Virus record (IMG/VR): IMGVR_UViG_3300021962_000030
Coordinates: 1 to 64,000 of that record
Length of the DNA stretch: 64,000 nt
Direction: 5' to 3' (one strand)
DNA from: a virus
Made by a program: the position numbers and the translations under genes. The notes under the pieces are model-generated. The model was not told the DNA's origin. It was given only the letters and a program-made list of their open reading frames with translations, and did no database searches. Of the stretch, positions 5,529 to 13,843 are shown piece after piece. Each line of letters opens with the position of its first letter. Positions within the stretch are counted from its first letter, which is position 1.

Positions 5529-5873
5529 TTATGTGTTTTCATACAGGTTTTGAATGTAATCATTGTCAATACATAAATACTCAAGATCTGAGTGTCCATC
5601 ATATTCAAGCCACTCACGAAATTCATCTTCAATGGCAATGGCATTAGCATTATCACTATGTACTTGATGACGATCTTGAACGATCTCGCCAATTCTTGAT
5701 ACTGCCCAATCCCTCACATAACTGCAGATGTGACCATCATACGACTGAGAATCGTAAAGATCATAATCAACATCGTTCATAACATTCTCTTGAGTGTTCC
5801 CCATCACTATAGCAGGTTTTGGTGTGAATGCAAGCAACATGTCAAGAAACCTTAACACAAATACGAAAAACAT
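5529..5873 (-). CDS. Small acidic protein of unknown function
   Basis: 114 residues. The first 24 are hydrophobic (MFFVFVLRFLDMLLAF), after which the chain is very acidic and rich in Tyr, Asp and Asn (DVDYDLYDSQSYD; a C-terminal DNDYIQNLYENT). No Shine-Dalgarno is visible at either the first ATG or at the internal MGNTQEN (start 5804), so the true start is uncertain. If the longer form is right it would be membrane-anchored. It is a single-gene unit with a terminator. Confidence 0.6.
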   Translation of the reverse strand: MFFVFVLRFLDMLLAFTPKPAIVMGNTQENVMNDVDYDLYDSQSYDGHICSYVRDWAVSRIGEIVQDRHQVHSDNANAIAIEDEFREWLEYDGHSDLEYLCIDNDYIQNLYENT

Positions 5874-5884
5874 AAGAATTACAA

Positions 5885-6319
5885 ATGAATTGGCAATACA
5901 ACGGAACAGATTATGAAGGCCCGACCAAAGCTTTGGAAGGATTTGTATACCTAATTACCAACAAAACTAATGGAAAGAAGTATGTAGGTAAAAAAAATTT
6001 TTGGACCCGAAGAAAGGATCCAAAAACTGGAAGAAGAAAAACTAAAGAGGGTGCTTGGAAATCTTACTACGGTTCCTGTGACGAACTAAAAGATGACGTA
6101 AAATCCTTGGGTCCAGACAATTTCATCCGGGAAATTCTATATCTTTGCCCACACAAAAAATCTATGTCATACTATGAGACATATGAGCAATTCAGAAGAA
6201 ATGTCATAATGGATGAAACATATTACAACACAAATATTGAAGGAAAATACTTTTCCAGCGAATGCCTATCGATCTACGGAATCGTCTCCATTAATGAATC
6301 TCTCACACTTCCCGTTTAG
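5885..6319 (+). CDS. GIY-YIG-like endonuclease
   Basis: 144 residues on the strand opposite to its surroundings. The N-terminal FVYLITNKTNGKKYVGKK matches the GIY...YIG signature in relaxed form (FVY/YVG). RR follows at about residue 43, YYET supplies the candidate catalytic Glu and YYNTN the terminal Asn. WKSYYGS and FIREIL are conserved in phage relatives. It stands alone between two minus-strand units, with no clear Shine-Dalgarno or promoter, as expected of a recently inserted homing-type gene. An endonuclease II-like role in host DNA breakdown is the alternative. Confidence 0.75.
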   Translation: MNWQYNGTDYEGPTKALEGFVYLITNKTNGKKYVGKKNFWTRRKDPKTGRRKTKEGAWKSYYGSCDELKDDVKSLGPDNFIREILYLCPHKKSMSYYETYEQFRRNVIMDETYYNTNIEGKYFSSECLSIYGIVSINESLTLPV

Positions 6320-6440
6320 GCAAATACAAGCACGTGCTGAGCGGAGATATACTGCCCTCAATACCATTCTACTGAGATTGTATAAGATAAATCCAACTAA
6401 AGACAATTTAACTAGAATTTGAAAAACTATATTTTCCATA

Positions 6441-6662
6441 TTATCCGCCCGCACAATCTATGTTATAGGACTCATAATAATCATAGTCCCCCCCAAACAT
6501 AAAATCATCCCATTCTGCTGCTTCCCGATAAGCATCCAAACAAACATCTTCACTATCAGCAACAGGAGGTGTGGGAGTCAATGGTTCAATTGCATCCATT
6601 TCTTTCCACACTCTAGCAAATTCATCAAAGTTTAAATCCTGCGAAGGTTGATTCTGTGACAT
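6441..6662 (-). CDS. Small protein after nrdB
   Basis: 73 residues from an ATG with GGAGG eleven bases upstream. It overlaps the last 38 bases of nrdB in another frame. The chain is acidic, with a proline-rich centre (EPLTPTPPVAD) and a tyrosine-rich end (GGDYDYYESYN). No family is recognised. Tight overlap with nrdB suggests co-expression with nucleotide reduction genes. Confidence 0.65.
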   Translation of the reverse strand: MSQNQPSQDLNFDEFARVWKEMDAIEPLTPTPPVADSEDVCLDAYREAAEWDDFMFGGDYDYYESYNIDCAGG

Positions 6663-7806
6663 CCTGTTTAATTCCTCCAACGATGTAAGATTCCACTTCC
6701 GTTTCTTGAGGTGCAACTTGCAAACCTTTTGATGAAATCCAATGCTCAGTCCACGGAAGTGGATTGTTTTTTGCGACAATATCATAAACTGGTTTGAGAC
6801 CAATCGCTTTCAATCTACGATTAGCAATCCACTCAACATATTGCTGAAGGAGTTTGTCATTCAACCCAATCATACTACCATCTTTGAAAAGATAGTCGGC
6901 CCAAACCTTTTCTTCGTTCACTGCCCTATCAAACATAGCATACACCCAATCCTGCTCTTCCTTAGCAATTTTCTGCATTTCCGGATCATCACCGTCGCGC
7001 CACTTATTCAAGATATTTTGAGTAAGTGCTAGGTGTTGGTTTTCGTCTCTCGCGATGAGAGAGATGATTTTAGCTGATCCTTCCATAAGCTTAAGTTCAC
7101 CAAAGGCGAAACTGCAAGCAAAACTAACGTAAAAGCGAATACCTTCAAGAATATTAACGTTTGCGACTGCTCTGTATAGTTTTCGTTTAACATCGGTGAG
7201 TGATTCCTGTGCGTAATGTACTCCTTCAAGGCGATGACGCCAAGCATCCGATGTACCGTACATGTGTGCAGAATTGATGAAATCATCATAGGATTCTGTT
7301 ACGCTTTTTGAACGCTCCAGAATTCTTTCATCCTCAATAATCGTATCAAAAACATCAGATGGATCTGAATAAACATTTTTGATAATATATGTATATGAAC
7401 GACTATGGATCATTTCCATAAATCCCCACACTTCCATACATGCCTCCAATTCAGGAAGAGAGCAATATGGAATAAACGCCATTCCAGGACCGCGACCCTG
7501 AACGGAATCCAACATAATCTGATATTTAAGATTTGAAGTATAGATATGCTTCTGCTCGGGACGAAGAGTTTGATAATCTCCACGATCTTTTTGCAAGGAC
7601 ACTTCTTCCGGTCTCCAAAAGTATCCAAGTTGTTGAGTTGTAAGTTTCTCAAAAATTGGATACTTGTAAGAATCATATCTTTGTACACCTAAAGGTTGCC
7701 CAAAAAACATAGGTTGCTTTTTGGTATTGACTTTATTTCGATTAAAAACGGTCATCCCTTCGGGCATACTTACTCCTTTATCTACAGATTCATTAAATTT
7801 ATTCAT
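6625..7806 (-). CDS. nrdB: Ribonucleotide reductase class Ia, small subunit
   Basis: The subunit carries the di-iron/tyrosyl radical that drives ribonucleotide reduction by NrdA. Conserved elements include EMIHSRSYTYI (Glu and His iron ligands and the radical Tyr, matching E. coli E115, H118, Y122), LEGIRFY (Glu ligand) and RDENQHLA (Glu and His ligands). Length 393 residues is normal. The C-terminal acidic-aromatic tail used for NrdA binding is present (STFAGFKL). MPEGMTV, 13 codons in, is a possible alternative start. It lies downstream of nrdA and primase in one operon and provides dNTPs for replication. Confidence 0.97.
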   Translation of the reverse strand: MNKFNESVDKGVSMPEGMTVFNRNKVNTKKQPMFFGQPLGVQRYDSYKYPIFEKLTTQQLGYFWRPEEVSLQKDRGDYQTLRPEQKHIYTSNLKYQIMLDSVQGRGPGMAFIPYCSLPELEACMEVWGFMEMIHSRSYTYIIKNVYSDPSDVFDTIIEDERILERSKSVTESYDDFINSAHMYGTSDAWRHRLEGVHYAQESLTDVKRKLYRAVANVNILEGIRFYVSFACSFAFGELKLMEGSAKIISLIARDENQHLALTQNILNKWRDGDDPEMQKIAKEEQDWVYAMFDRAVNEEKVWADYLFKDGSMIGLNDKLLQQYVEWIANRRLKAIGLKPVYDIVAKNNPLPWTEHWISSKGLQVAPQETEVESYIVGGIKQDVTESTFAGFKL

Positions 7807-7860
7807 TTCACAAAAGCATGGCAGAGAATAATTTCATCAAATATAATCTTATTTAACAAG

Positions 7861-10167
7861 TTAGATTTTGCAACTTTCACACTCCTCTTCAGAGTCCTCA
7901 AGAATAGAATTGAGCAGACAATCAAGTTCAACTGTCCTAGAAATATTCTCCTCAACTACATCACTCTTCAGATCATAAGTGTTCTGATAGTAAGAGGTTT
8001 TCCATCCATACTTATAAGTTGTCAGAAGATCTGTTGCCATCACCGAGACCGGGACTTCGTTGTTTGAATAGTTTTCTGGATTGTAACTCCAGTTTCCGGA
8101 GATTGCTTGATCGAAGAACTTTTGCAATACTGCAACAACGTTGATGTACCCAGTATTGTTAGGCATATCCCAAAGAAGAGTGTAATTGTTCTTAAGGGAT
8201 CCATACTGAGGAACAATCTGTTTAAGGGGGCCCTTCTTGCTCTTCTTAATGGACAAGTAATCTCTAGGTGGTTCAATTCCGTTTGTTGCGTTTGACACAA
8301 CGGAACTGCTCTCAGAAGGCATTTGTGCGGACAACGTGCTATGTCGCAATCCATATGTTTGAATGTCGGATCGTAATGTTTCCCAATCATGTTGATAAGC
8401 AATCGAAGAAATGTCGTCTACCTCTTTTTTGTAAGTATCAATTGGAAGAATGCCATCCGCATACTTGGTTCTACCGAAGGATGAACAATGACCCTTCTCC
8501 TGTGCCAACTGATTAGATGCTTTCAAGAGGTAATACTGGAATGATTCTGCAAGACCGTGAGCAGCGTCCCATGCCTCCTGAGAGTCGTATTTGAACCCCA
8601 GTCTGGCAAGATAATGGGCAAGACCGATGAACCCCACTCCAAGCGATCTACGTGCCTTTGTGGCGTTCTCTGCTGCCTTGACGGGATAGTGTTGATAATC
8701 GATCAGCTCATCCAAAGAACGGACAGAAAGATCGCAAAGTTCTTCCAACTCATCATCAGACTTTACCTTGCCAACATTTACTGCAGACAGAATGCACAGG
8801 GCGATCTCACCCACAATATCATCAATATGTTGGAGGGGATCTGTTGGGAGGGTAATCTCTTGGCAGAGATTGCTCATATTTACCTTGTCCTTAAATGATG
8901 AGTGAGAATTGCAATGGTCAATATTCATGATATAAATTCGACCAGTTTCAGCCCTCTCCTTCAGTAGATCAAGGATTAGATCTTGTGCCTTTAAAGATTT
9001 CTTGGGGATCTCTTCGCAGGTCTCATAATACTCATAAAGTTCATCAAATCTATCAGTTCCAAATGATTCATACAGACCAGGAACATCATGCGGACTAAAG
9101 AGAGTAATGTTGCCACCAGAAATAAATCTCTCATAGAAGATTTTGCTGAGTTGAATTGAATAGTCCAACTTACGAACACGATTATCTTCAGTTCCCTTGT
9201 TGTTCTTAAGAACAAGAATGTCTTCTATTTCTTGGTGCCAGATTGGGAAGTGGACTGTCGCGGATCCACCTCGTATGCCATTTTGCGTGCAACATCTGAC
9301 AGTTGCTTCAAACTTCTTGAGAAATGGTACAACACCTGTGTGTTGAACTTCTCCCCCTCTGATTTTACTGTTGATGCCACGGATGCGACCAGCGTTGATG
9401 CCGATCCCCGCCCTCTGTGCAACGTATCTGCCAATAGCCATATCAGAGCTAAAGATAGAATCGAGGGTGTCATCAACATCAACAAGAACACAACTAGCAA
9501 ATTGTCTAATTGGTGTTCTAACCCCTGCCATGATTGGGGTTGGGATGTTGATTTTGTGTTTGGAGATTGCGTCATAATATCGTCTCACATAGGACATTCG
9601 GGTTTCTTTTGGATACTCTGCAAAGATTGTCAGAGCAATCATCATGTACATGAATTGTGGAGTTTCAAATACTCTACCACTGCTTCTATCTTGCACGAGG
9701 TACTTATCAACGACCTGGCGTAAACCTGCATAAGTGAATAAGAAGTCACGATTATGATCAATATACGAATCAGCTCGCTCAATCTCTTCTTTAGAGTATT
9801 TTGTGAAAATTTCATGATCGTATAGTTGCTGCTGAACACATTGGACAATATGCACCTCCAGAGAAGGAAGTTCTTTCATTCTTCCATATAGAGACTTTCT
9901 CAGAGAAAATAGAAGAAGTCTTGCCGCAACAAATTGATAATTTGGATGCTCCAGATCAATCAGATCACTAGCAGAGCGAATCAAAATCTCTTGAATCTCA
10001 GCGGTTGTGATTCCATCATAAAATTGAATACCTGAAGTCATTTCAACCTGACTTGCAGACACTCCAGAAAGACCTTGACAGGCGGCATCCACCATCAGAT
10101 GCATCTTTTCAAGATTGATGGGTTCGATAGAACCATTCCTTTTAAGTACCTTTAATCCGTTGCTCAT
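7861..10167 (-). CDS. nrdA: Ribonucleotide reductase class Ia, large subunit
   Basis: The catalytic subunit reduces NDPs to dNDPs. It contains an N-terminal ATP-cone-like region (VLKRNGSIEPINLEK), the active-site NLCQE (Asn, thiyl-radical Cys, Glu), the redox cysteines in FASCVLVD and ALCILSAVN, and the C-terminal CxxC shuttle (EECESCKI). I chose the ATG at 10167 (MSNGLKVLKRNG) because it overlaps the primase stop as ATGA. An in-frame ATG four codons earlier would give a longer overlap. About 768 residues, normal for the class. Transcribed with primase and nrdB. Confidence 0.97.
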   Translation of the reverse strand: MSNGLKVLKRNGSIEPINLEKMHLMVDAACQGLSGVSASQVEMTSGIQFYDGITTAEIQEILIRSASDLIDLEHPNYQFVAARLLLFSLRKSLYGRMKELPSLEVHIVQCVQQQLYDHEIFTKYSKEEIERADSYIDHNRDFLFTYAGLRQVVDKYLVQDRSSGRVFETPQFMYMMIALTIFAEYPKETRMSYVRRYYDAISKHKINIPTPIMAGVRTPIRQFASCVLVDVDDTLDSIFSSDMAIGRYVAQRAGIGINAGRIRGINSKIRGGEVQHTGVVPFLKKFEATVRCCTQNGIRGGSATVHFPIWHQEIEDILVLKNNKGTEDNRVRKLDYSIQLSKIFYERFISGGNITLFSPHDVPGLYESFGTDRFDELYEYYETCEEIPKKSLKAQDLILDLLKERAETGRIYIMNIDHCNSHSSFKDKVNMSNLCQEITLPTDPLQHIDDIVGEIALCILSAVNVGKVKSDDELEELCDLSVRSLDELIDYQHYPVKAAENATKARRSLGVGFIGLAHYLARLGFKYDSQEAWDAAHGLAESFQYYLLKASNQLAQEKGHCSSFGRTKYADGILPIDTYKKEVDDISSIAYQHDWETLRSDIQTYGLRHSTLSAQMPSESSSVVSNATNGIEPPRDYLSIKKSKKGPLKQIVPQYGSLKNNYTLLWDMPNNTGYINVVAVLQKFFDQAISGNWSYNPENYSNNEVPVSVMATDLLTTYKYGWKTSYYQNTYDLKSDVVEENISRTVELDCLLNSILEDSEEECESCKI

Positions 10168-11141
10168 ATCCGTTTCCAATGTGTGAACTTTACTCTTGCC
10201 TCTAAACCCTGATATACGTTTGATTCTACAATATCTTGAACATTATGTCCAGCAAGAACCATGTCATTGATGTCTTTCTCAACAATAGATGATGGCCAGA
10301 TCACGACCTTATCTCCTCTGTCGATTGCTTTGGAGATTCTTGCGGTGATGTCTCTACTGCGCGGTTCGTTATCAAAAACATAAATATAATCGCTCCAATC
10401 AAACGACCCAAGATCGATATCGGCCCCGCACATAGCAACGCTATTTTTAATAAAGGTCGAGTCGAACGGTCCTTCGATGATGTAGATGGGAGAGCGAACA
10501 TCCACCTGATCGAATCCATAAATTTTTGGCGCATCGTCTTCAAGCATTATAGTAATGTATTTAACCTTGGAAGACTTTTCTAAAGATCTTCCTTGCAACC
10601 CGATTAGTCGGTCTTTATATATTAAAGGAATAACGATCCTTGGTTCGTCATATTCCACGTTGCTAAAGACGTGATTGAGTGTATTAACCCATGCTTTGAA
10701 CTTATCGGTGTAATAAAATTTATCTGGATTTAGTTTTCTACTTTCCAGAAATGTTTTGGATTGATAATTTGTAGACGCCTTAGGCAAATCCAAAACAACC
10801 TTCTTCTTAAAGACAGGTTTTTCAAATTCAAAATCCGGCTTCTCTGCAGTAAAATTTCTCCCGGTATGTCCTTCTTTGAATTTCTCAAAGACATACTCCT
10901 TATGCATCGTAATGTCTAACTGCTTAAGAAAATTGTTGAAAGAAATATTCAACCCGCAGTTATGGCATTTATAGTTTGTATTATTTTTTACTTGGTAGAG
11001 ATATCCTCTTGCTTTATTCTTATTCTTCTGAGAATCGCCGCACAAGGGGCATCTAAAGTTAAAAAGGTCATTCTTCACCCTTTTAAACTTTTGAAGTCTT
11101 GAAGAAACAAGATTGATGTATTTCACATCAATAAAATCCAT
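10164..11141 (-). CDS. 61: DNA primase (T4 gp61)
   Basis: It makes RNA primers on the lagging strand together with helicase gp41. An N-terminal zinc-binding domain (CPLCGDS and CHNCG, residues 31-62) is followed by a Toprim-type catalytic core with EGPFD (about residue 223) and VFDNEPRS. At 325 residues it is close to T4 gp61 (342). It is the first gene of an operon with nrdA and nrdB under the promoter at 11169-11196. Confidence 0.93.
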   Translation of the reverse strand: MDFIDVKYINLVSSRLQKFKRVKNDLFNFRCPLCGDSQKNKNKARGYLYQVKNNTNYKCHNCGLNISFNNFLKQLDITMHKEYVFEKFKEGHTGRNFTAEKPDFEFEKPVFKKKVVLDLPKASTNYQSKTFLESRKLNPDKFYYTDKFKAWVNTLNHVFSNVEYDEPRIVIPLIYKDRLIGLQGRSLEKSSKVKYITIMLEDDAPKIYGFDQVDVRSPIYIIEGPFDSTFIKNSVAMCGADIDLGSFDWSDYIYVFDNEPRSRDITARISKAIDRGDKVVIWPSSIVEKDINDMVLAGHNVQDIVESNVYQGLEARVKFTHWKRI

Positions 11142-11168
11142 AACGAAAGAGGTCCCCGAATATTCTTC

Positions 11169-11196
11169 AGTCTAGCAGACTAGATTCGTTTGTCAA
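11169..11196 (-). promoter_or_regulatory. Sigma-70-type promoter for gp61-nrdA-nrdB
   Basis: Minus strand TTGACA (11191-11196), 16 bp, TAGACT (11169-11174), 28 bp before the primase ATG. The -10 TAGACT is the same as in the two plus-strand leader elements at 44325 and 61488. Confidence 0.75.
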
Positions 11197-11208
11197 GTAT
11201 TTGGTGAG

Positions 11209-11250
11209 CCAATTCTGTGATGATTGATGTCCATTTTATCACAGAATTGG
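11209..11250. repeat. Perfect 13-bp inverted repeat
   Basis: CCAATTCTGTGAT and ATCACAGAATTGG flank a 16-base loop. It lies between the stop of 11335-11829 and the primase promoter. No U-tract follows, so it is either a weak terminator or an operator. Confidence 0.75.
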
Positions 11251-11334
11251 TGTTCTTCTGCAGCAAATATAATGATATCGGTTTTTCGGTTTTGACCTTT
11301 TTCATAGTGGCATCGAAGCCCATTCTGGCATTAT

Positions 11335-11829
11335 TTAGATGTTGTCACTCACATTTTTATGCACAAGACTCTGATAAGGTCTTTCAACAGTTGTCCTTTC
11401 CATCCTTGCCTTTGGAATGGTATTTGTCCACACTCCAGATGCCAACTGAGACAGAGTAGCGGCAACTGTTACAAGAACTGCTCCAATTCCAATAACCATC
11501 CACTTAACTCTTGTGACATCATCAATCTTTTGTTCAAGATCATCCATGTCAGGAAGTTTATCCAACCTACTCTCCAATTCGTCAATCTTCTCTAGACAGA
11601 ATTGAACTGATTCATCGTTTCTGTTACTAACATTATCAATAAGTGACTTCATGCTGTCACTATGCTTGTAAAACTGCTCAATTTTTTCATTCTGAACTGC
11701 CAGCATTTTCAGAATGTTTGAGTTTACATCGTTAATCTTATTGATCGCCCTCTCCAACTTATCCACAACCGTGACAAAATCCACCAATCTCTGCTCCAAG
11801 ATGGCTATTTTTATCTCTTCGTTTGGCAT
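11335..11829 (-). CDS. Coiled-coil protein with C-terminal membrane segment
   Basis: 164 residues. Residues 1-105 are heptad-rich coiled coil (EQRLVDFVTVVDKLERAINKI and onward). A membrane segment follows (about residues 110-130, WMVIGIGAVLVTVAATLS) and then a short polar tail. The layout resembles haemolysin XhlA-type lysis accessory proteins, but the sequence match is not strong. A late promoter (GATAAATA, 11897-11904) precedes it, which fits a role late in infection. It could also be a virion or membrane scaffold protein. Confidence 0.7.
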   Translation of the reverse strand: MPNEEIKIAILEQRLVDFVTVVDKLERAINKINDVNSNILKMLAVQNEKIEQFYKHSDSMKSLIDNVSNRNDESVQFCLEKIDELESRLDKLPDMDDLEQKIDDVTRVKWMVIGIGAVLVTVAATLSQLASGVWTNTIPKARMERTTVERPYQSLVHKNVSDNI

Positions 11830-11895
11830 AGTCGTTTATGCGAAGTTTCTGCAACCCAAAGATCTTTTATTATTTTGAATGGCACTAACGTATAT

Positions 11896-12111
11896 CTATT
11901 TATCCTCCAAGTCTTTCACCCATTTCTTGTATGTGTTGGAAACCTTTCGATAATCAACTTTCTTTCTTCTATTCATGAACTTTAGAAGGGGATCAAATCC
12001 AGCAACAGGGCCCTCTGCTGGGGAGGATGCACTCATACCTCCCTGAGTTCCAGGGGCATTTGCCACCATCATTTCCCGAATAGTTTGAATTACCCTATCA
12101 ATCTTCTTCAT
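11896..12111 (-). CDS. Small conserved phage protein with GFDPLL motif
   Basis: 71 residues from MKKIDRVIQTIREMM. It holds a Gly/Ala/Ser/Pro-rich middle ending in PVAGFDPLLKF and a basic end (NRRKKVDYRKV). The same Gly-rich TAGFDPVL phrase occurs just after the cleavage site in gp23 here, which may be coincidence or a shared head-binding element. Its start overlaps the end of 12098-12493. The function is unknown. Similar small proteins are frequent in cyanomyoviruses. Confidence 0.72.
   Translation of the reverse strand: MKKIDRVIQTIREMMVANAPGTQGGMSASSPAEGPVAGFDPLLKFMNRRKKVDYRKVSNTYKKWVKDLEDK
11897..11904 (-). promoter_or_regulatory. Late promoter GATAAATA
   Basis: A one-base variant of TATAAATA, overlapping the stop of the small gene at 11896-12111 and 68 bp before the coiled-coil gene. 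Confidence 0.55.
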
Positions 12112-12493
12112 CGTCCTTCTTGTAGATCTGTTGCAATTCTTTGTAGCAATCAAGGTCAATCGGAATATCATGAAAAAAGCATTTAGGGAACTCTGGCAGT
12201 CTATTCATAAACAGAATGAATGTTTTTGTGACTGACCACAGTTCCTGCTCCAACTTATAAAAAAGCATAGGAGTTGCTGCATCACCAAATATATTATATA
12301 AAATCATAAAGTGATTAATTAGAAGGTGAGTTTTTAGCTCACCCGTGCTTTTATATCGCTTTAAGAGTCTTTTAATATATTTGAAATAATTAAGATCCTT
12401 ATCAAAATCCTCTTTCGTTACTGATTGAGGATTTTGATAGTTCTTTATAGCGAATAATAGAAAATTATCACTGTTCAGTTCATTAAACTGCAT
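12098..12493 (-). CDS. Conserved hypothetical protein of T4-like marine phages
   Basis: 131 residues, mostly helical. It starts NSDNFLLFAIKNYQNPQ and contains FKYIKRLLKRYKSTGEL, LLINHFMILYNIFG and IDLDCYKELQQIYKK. I recognise this pattern as a protein common in cyanomyoviruses and relatives, without known function. It lies between a structural protein gene and the GFDPLL protein, in a late-type block. Confidence 0.78.
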   Translation of the reverse strand: MQFNELNSDNFLLFAIKNYQNPQSVTKEDFDKDLNYFKYIKRLLKRYKSTGELKTHLLINHFMILYNIFGDAATPMLFYKLEQELWSVTKTFILFMNRLPEFPKCFFHDIPIDLDCYKELQQIYKKDDEED

Positions 12494-12514
12494 AAACCCC
12501 TATTCGCAATTTTA

Positions 12515-13258
12515 TCAAACGATCTCTAGTTGATCTGTACCAAGTCCAACGGAAGATCCACCAGATCCAGCACCGCCAATGTGGCGAAGAAGATCTGCAG
12601 AGAATGTGCTAGTAACACCAGCGGCACCACTCATATCGGTGATGACTCCAACAAATCCGTAATCAAGATTGATGGAAATCTTTTCACCAGGAAGATTTGG
12701 TGCAGTAAATGAGAATGAAACTCTGTTTGTAACCTGACCATTATAATCCGTAGATGCTCTCAGACCATAATTATTGAAATGATTGTAAACTGTTCCAACA
12801 CCATAGGAAACTGCAGTTGCAACAATTGCAGTGCTGTTGGAAACTAGAAGATCAATAGTTGCTCCGGCAGAAACATGCACCAATTCGTTGAATACCAGAT
12901 GAACATGTCCAGTTGCAAGAGTTCCAATACCCGAAGTTGCTCCACCATCAGCACTAATGATAGATGCTCTGTTTGGATCCTCAAAGAATACTGCAACAGG
13001 AGTTGCCAAACTGAGACCAGTTTCATTAGCTGCTGTACTTGTAGTATTGAGACCAGCAACGGATACTAAGACTTCATCGTAATAGTTCTGTGATGCACCA
13101 GAGTGCTCATCACTACCATATCTTCTATAAACCCAACCACGTTCGTCAGCAAAACAATTCCAAGGCGTATTTGTCCTGTCATTTTCGTCCAAATGCTTTG
13201 GAAGCGCATAATTATTTGCTACTGTTTCAGTGGTTGTCGAAATACCCCAAAGAGCCAT
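12515..13258 (-). CDS. Virion structural protein (MALWG family)
   Basis: 247 residues beginning MALWGISTTTE, with RGWVYRRYGSDEHSG near residue 40 and a long Gly/Thr/Ser-rich beta-strand body (AADGGATSGIGTLATGHV type segments). No signal peptide. This start is typical of a structural protein family in T4-like cyanophages. A consensus late promoter fused to a terminator (13293-13327) drives it. It may be a capsid decoration or tail-associated protein. Confidence 0.75.
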   Translation of the reverse strand: MALWGISTTTETVANNYALPKHLDENDRTNTPWNCFADERGWVYRRYGSDEHSGASQNYYDEVLVSVAGLNTTSTAANETGLSLATPVAVFFEDPNRASIISADGGATSGIGTLATGHVHLVFNELVHVSAGATIDLLVSNSTAIVATAVSYGVGTVYNHFNNYGLRASTDYNGQVTNRVSFSFTAPNLPGEKISINLDYGFVGVITDMSGAAGVTSTFSADLLRHIGGAGSGGSSVGLGTDQLEIV

Positions 13259-13292
13259 TTTACTTACCTGTCTATGAAAATTGTGCTAAGAA

Positions 13293-13300
13293 TATTTATA
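13293..13300 (-). promoter_or_regulatory. Late promoter TATAAATA fused to a terminator
   Basis: On the minus strand the terminator's T-run runs straight into the box (TTTTTATAAATA), 35 bp before the MALWG gene. Confidence 0.75.
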
Positions 13301-13327
13301 AAAAGAGGAGACCCAAAGATCTCCCCC
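13301..13327 (-). terminator. Rho-independent terminator
   Basis: Minus strand GGAGA/TCTCC core, extendable by two pairs, then TCTTTTT, after the small membrane protein at 13353-13538. Confidence 0.65.
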
Positions 13328-13352
13328 GATGCTATACCCAAAATTAACTATC

Positions 13353-13538
13353 TCAAGGTGTTGGATCTACAGCACCTTTTTGCTTCAGAACCTCTTGTAC
13401 TCTGAGGAGAAGGAAAGAAACAAGTCCGTTGGACTTGACCTTTGGCCATGCTCCAAGAAGTTCAGAGAGGATGAAAGCAACTGTTGCAAGTGCTGCCTGA
13501 TTTGCATGGACCCATGCAAGAATTGCGGCGAGTTCCAT
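13353..13538 (-). CDS. Small membrane protein, holin-like candidate
   Basis: 61 residues from MELAAILAWVH. The start is fixed by a near-perfect Shine-Dalgarno (GGAGGTAATTT then ATG). A hydrophobic helix covers about residues 3-27 (LAAILAWVHANQAALATVAFILSELLG) and a second amphipathic stretch follows (GLVSFLLLRVQEVL). The end is KQKGAVDPTP. Size, hydrophobicity and a late promoter suit a holin or a small head/tail membrane component. No clear family match. Confidence 0.68.
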   Translation of the reverse strand: MELAAILAWVHANQAALATVAFILSELLGAWPKVKSNGLVSFLLLRVQEVLKQKGAVDPTP

Positions 13539-13570
13539 AAAATTACCTCCAATAGGTTGGATATCCAATA

Positions 13571-13843
13571 CTATTTATCCAAATTAGACTCGTATTTTTT
13601 AGTCTTTGGATTCCATTTCCTAACTTCACCCTTTCTCAAGGGTGGAGTGTCATCATGCCTCGTTTTCCAATGTTTACCAAATTTCATTCTCATCTTTCTT
13701 TCCAAATTCTCTCTCTCCGACTCATCATCTTTTTCACGTTCCCTAGAGGACAAATATCCTGCAAAAGGTTCACTAGTTTCATACCTCATATTTCTTCGGA
13801 AATAATCAATTACGAAGTCAATTTTCTTGTCGAAATTGTCCAT
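13571..13843 (-). CDS. Small highly charged protein
   Basis: 90 residues rich in Arg, Lys and Glu (SSREREKDDESERENLERKMRMKFGKHWKTRH). It overlaps the stop of the 929-residue head protein as TGATG, so translation is coupled. Its unusual charge resembles the larger gene before it. It may be an internal head protein or a split-off piece of that gene. No family is recognised. Confidence 0.7.
   Translation of the reverse strand: MDNFDKKIDFVIDYFRRNMRYETSEPFAGYLSSREREKDDESERENLERKMRMKFGKHWKTRHDDTPPLRKGEVRKWNPKTKKYESNLDK
13572..13579 (-). promoter_or_regulatory. Late promoter GATAAATA
   Basis: It overlaps the end of the small charged gene and lies 33 bp before the ATG of the small membrane protein. 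Confidence 0.55.

Noticed and set aside
5526-5533. CATAAATA box before the lysozyme-like gene
   Set aside because: It overlaps the stop of 5529-5873 and is separated from the lysozyme start by a strong terminator, so it is unlikely to serve it.
6331-6340. Ten-base palindrome AGCACGTGCT after the GIY-YIG-like gene
   Set aside because: Too short and isolated to call; no T-run follows, and no promoter is nearby.
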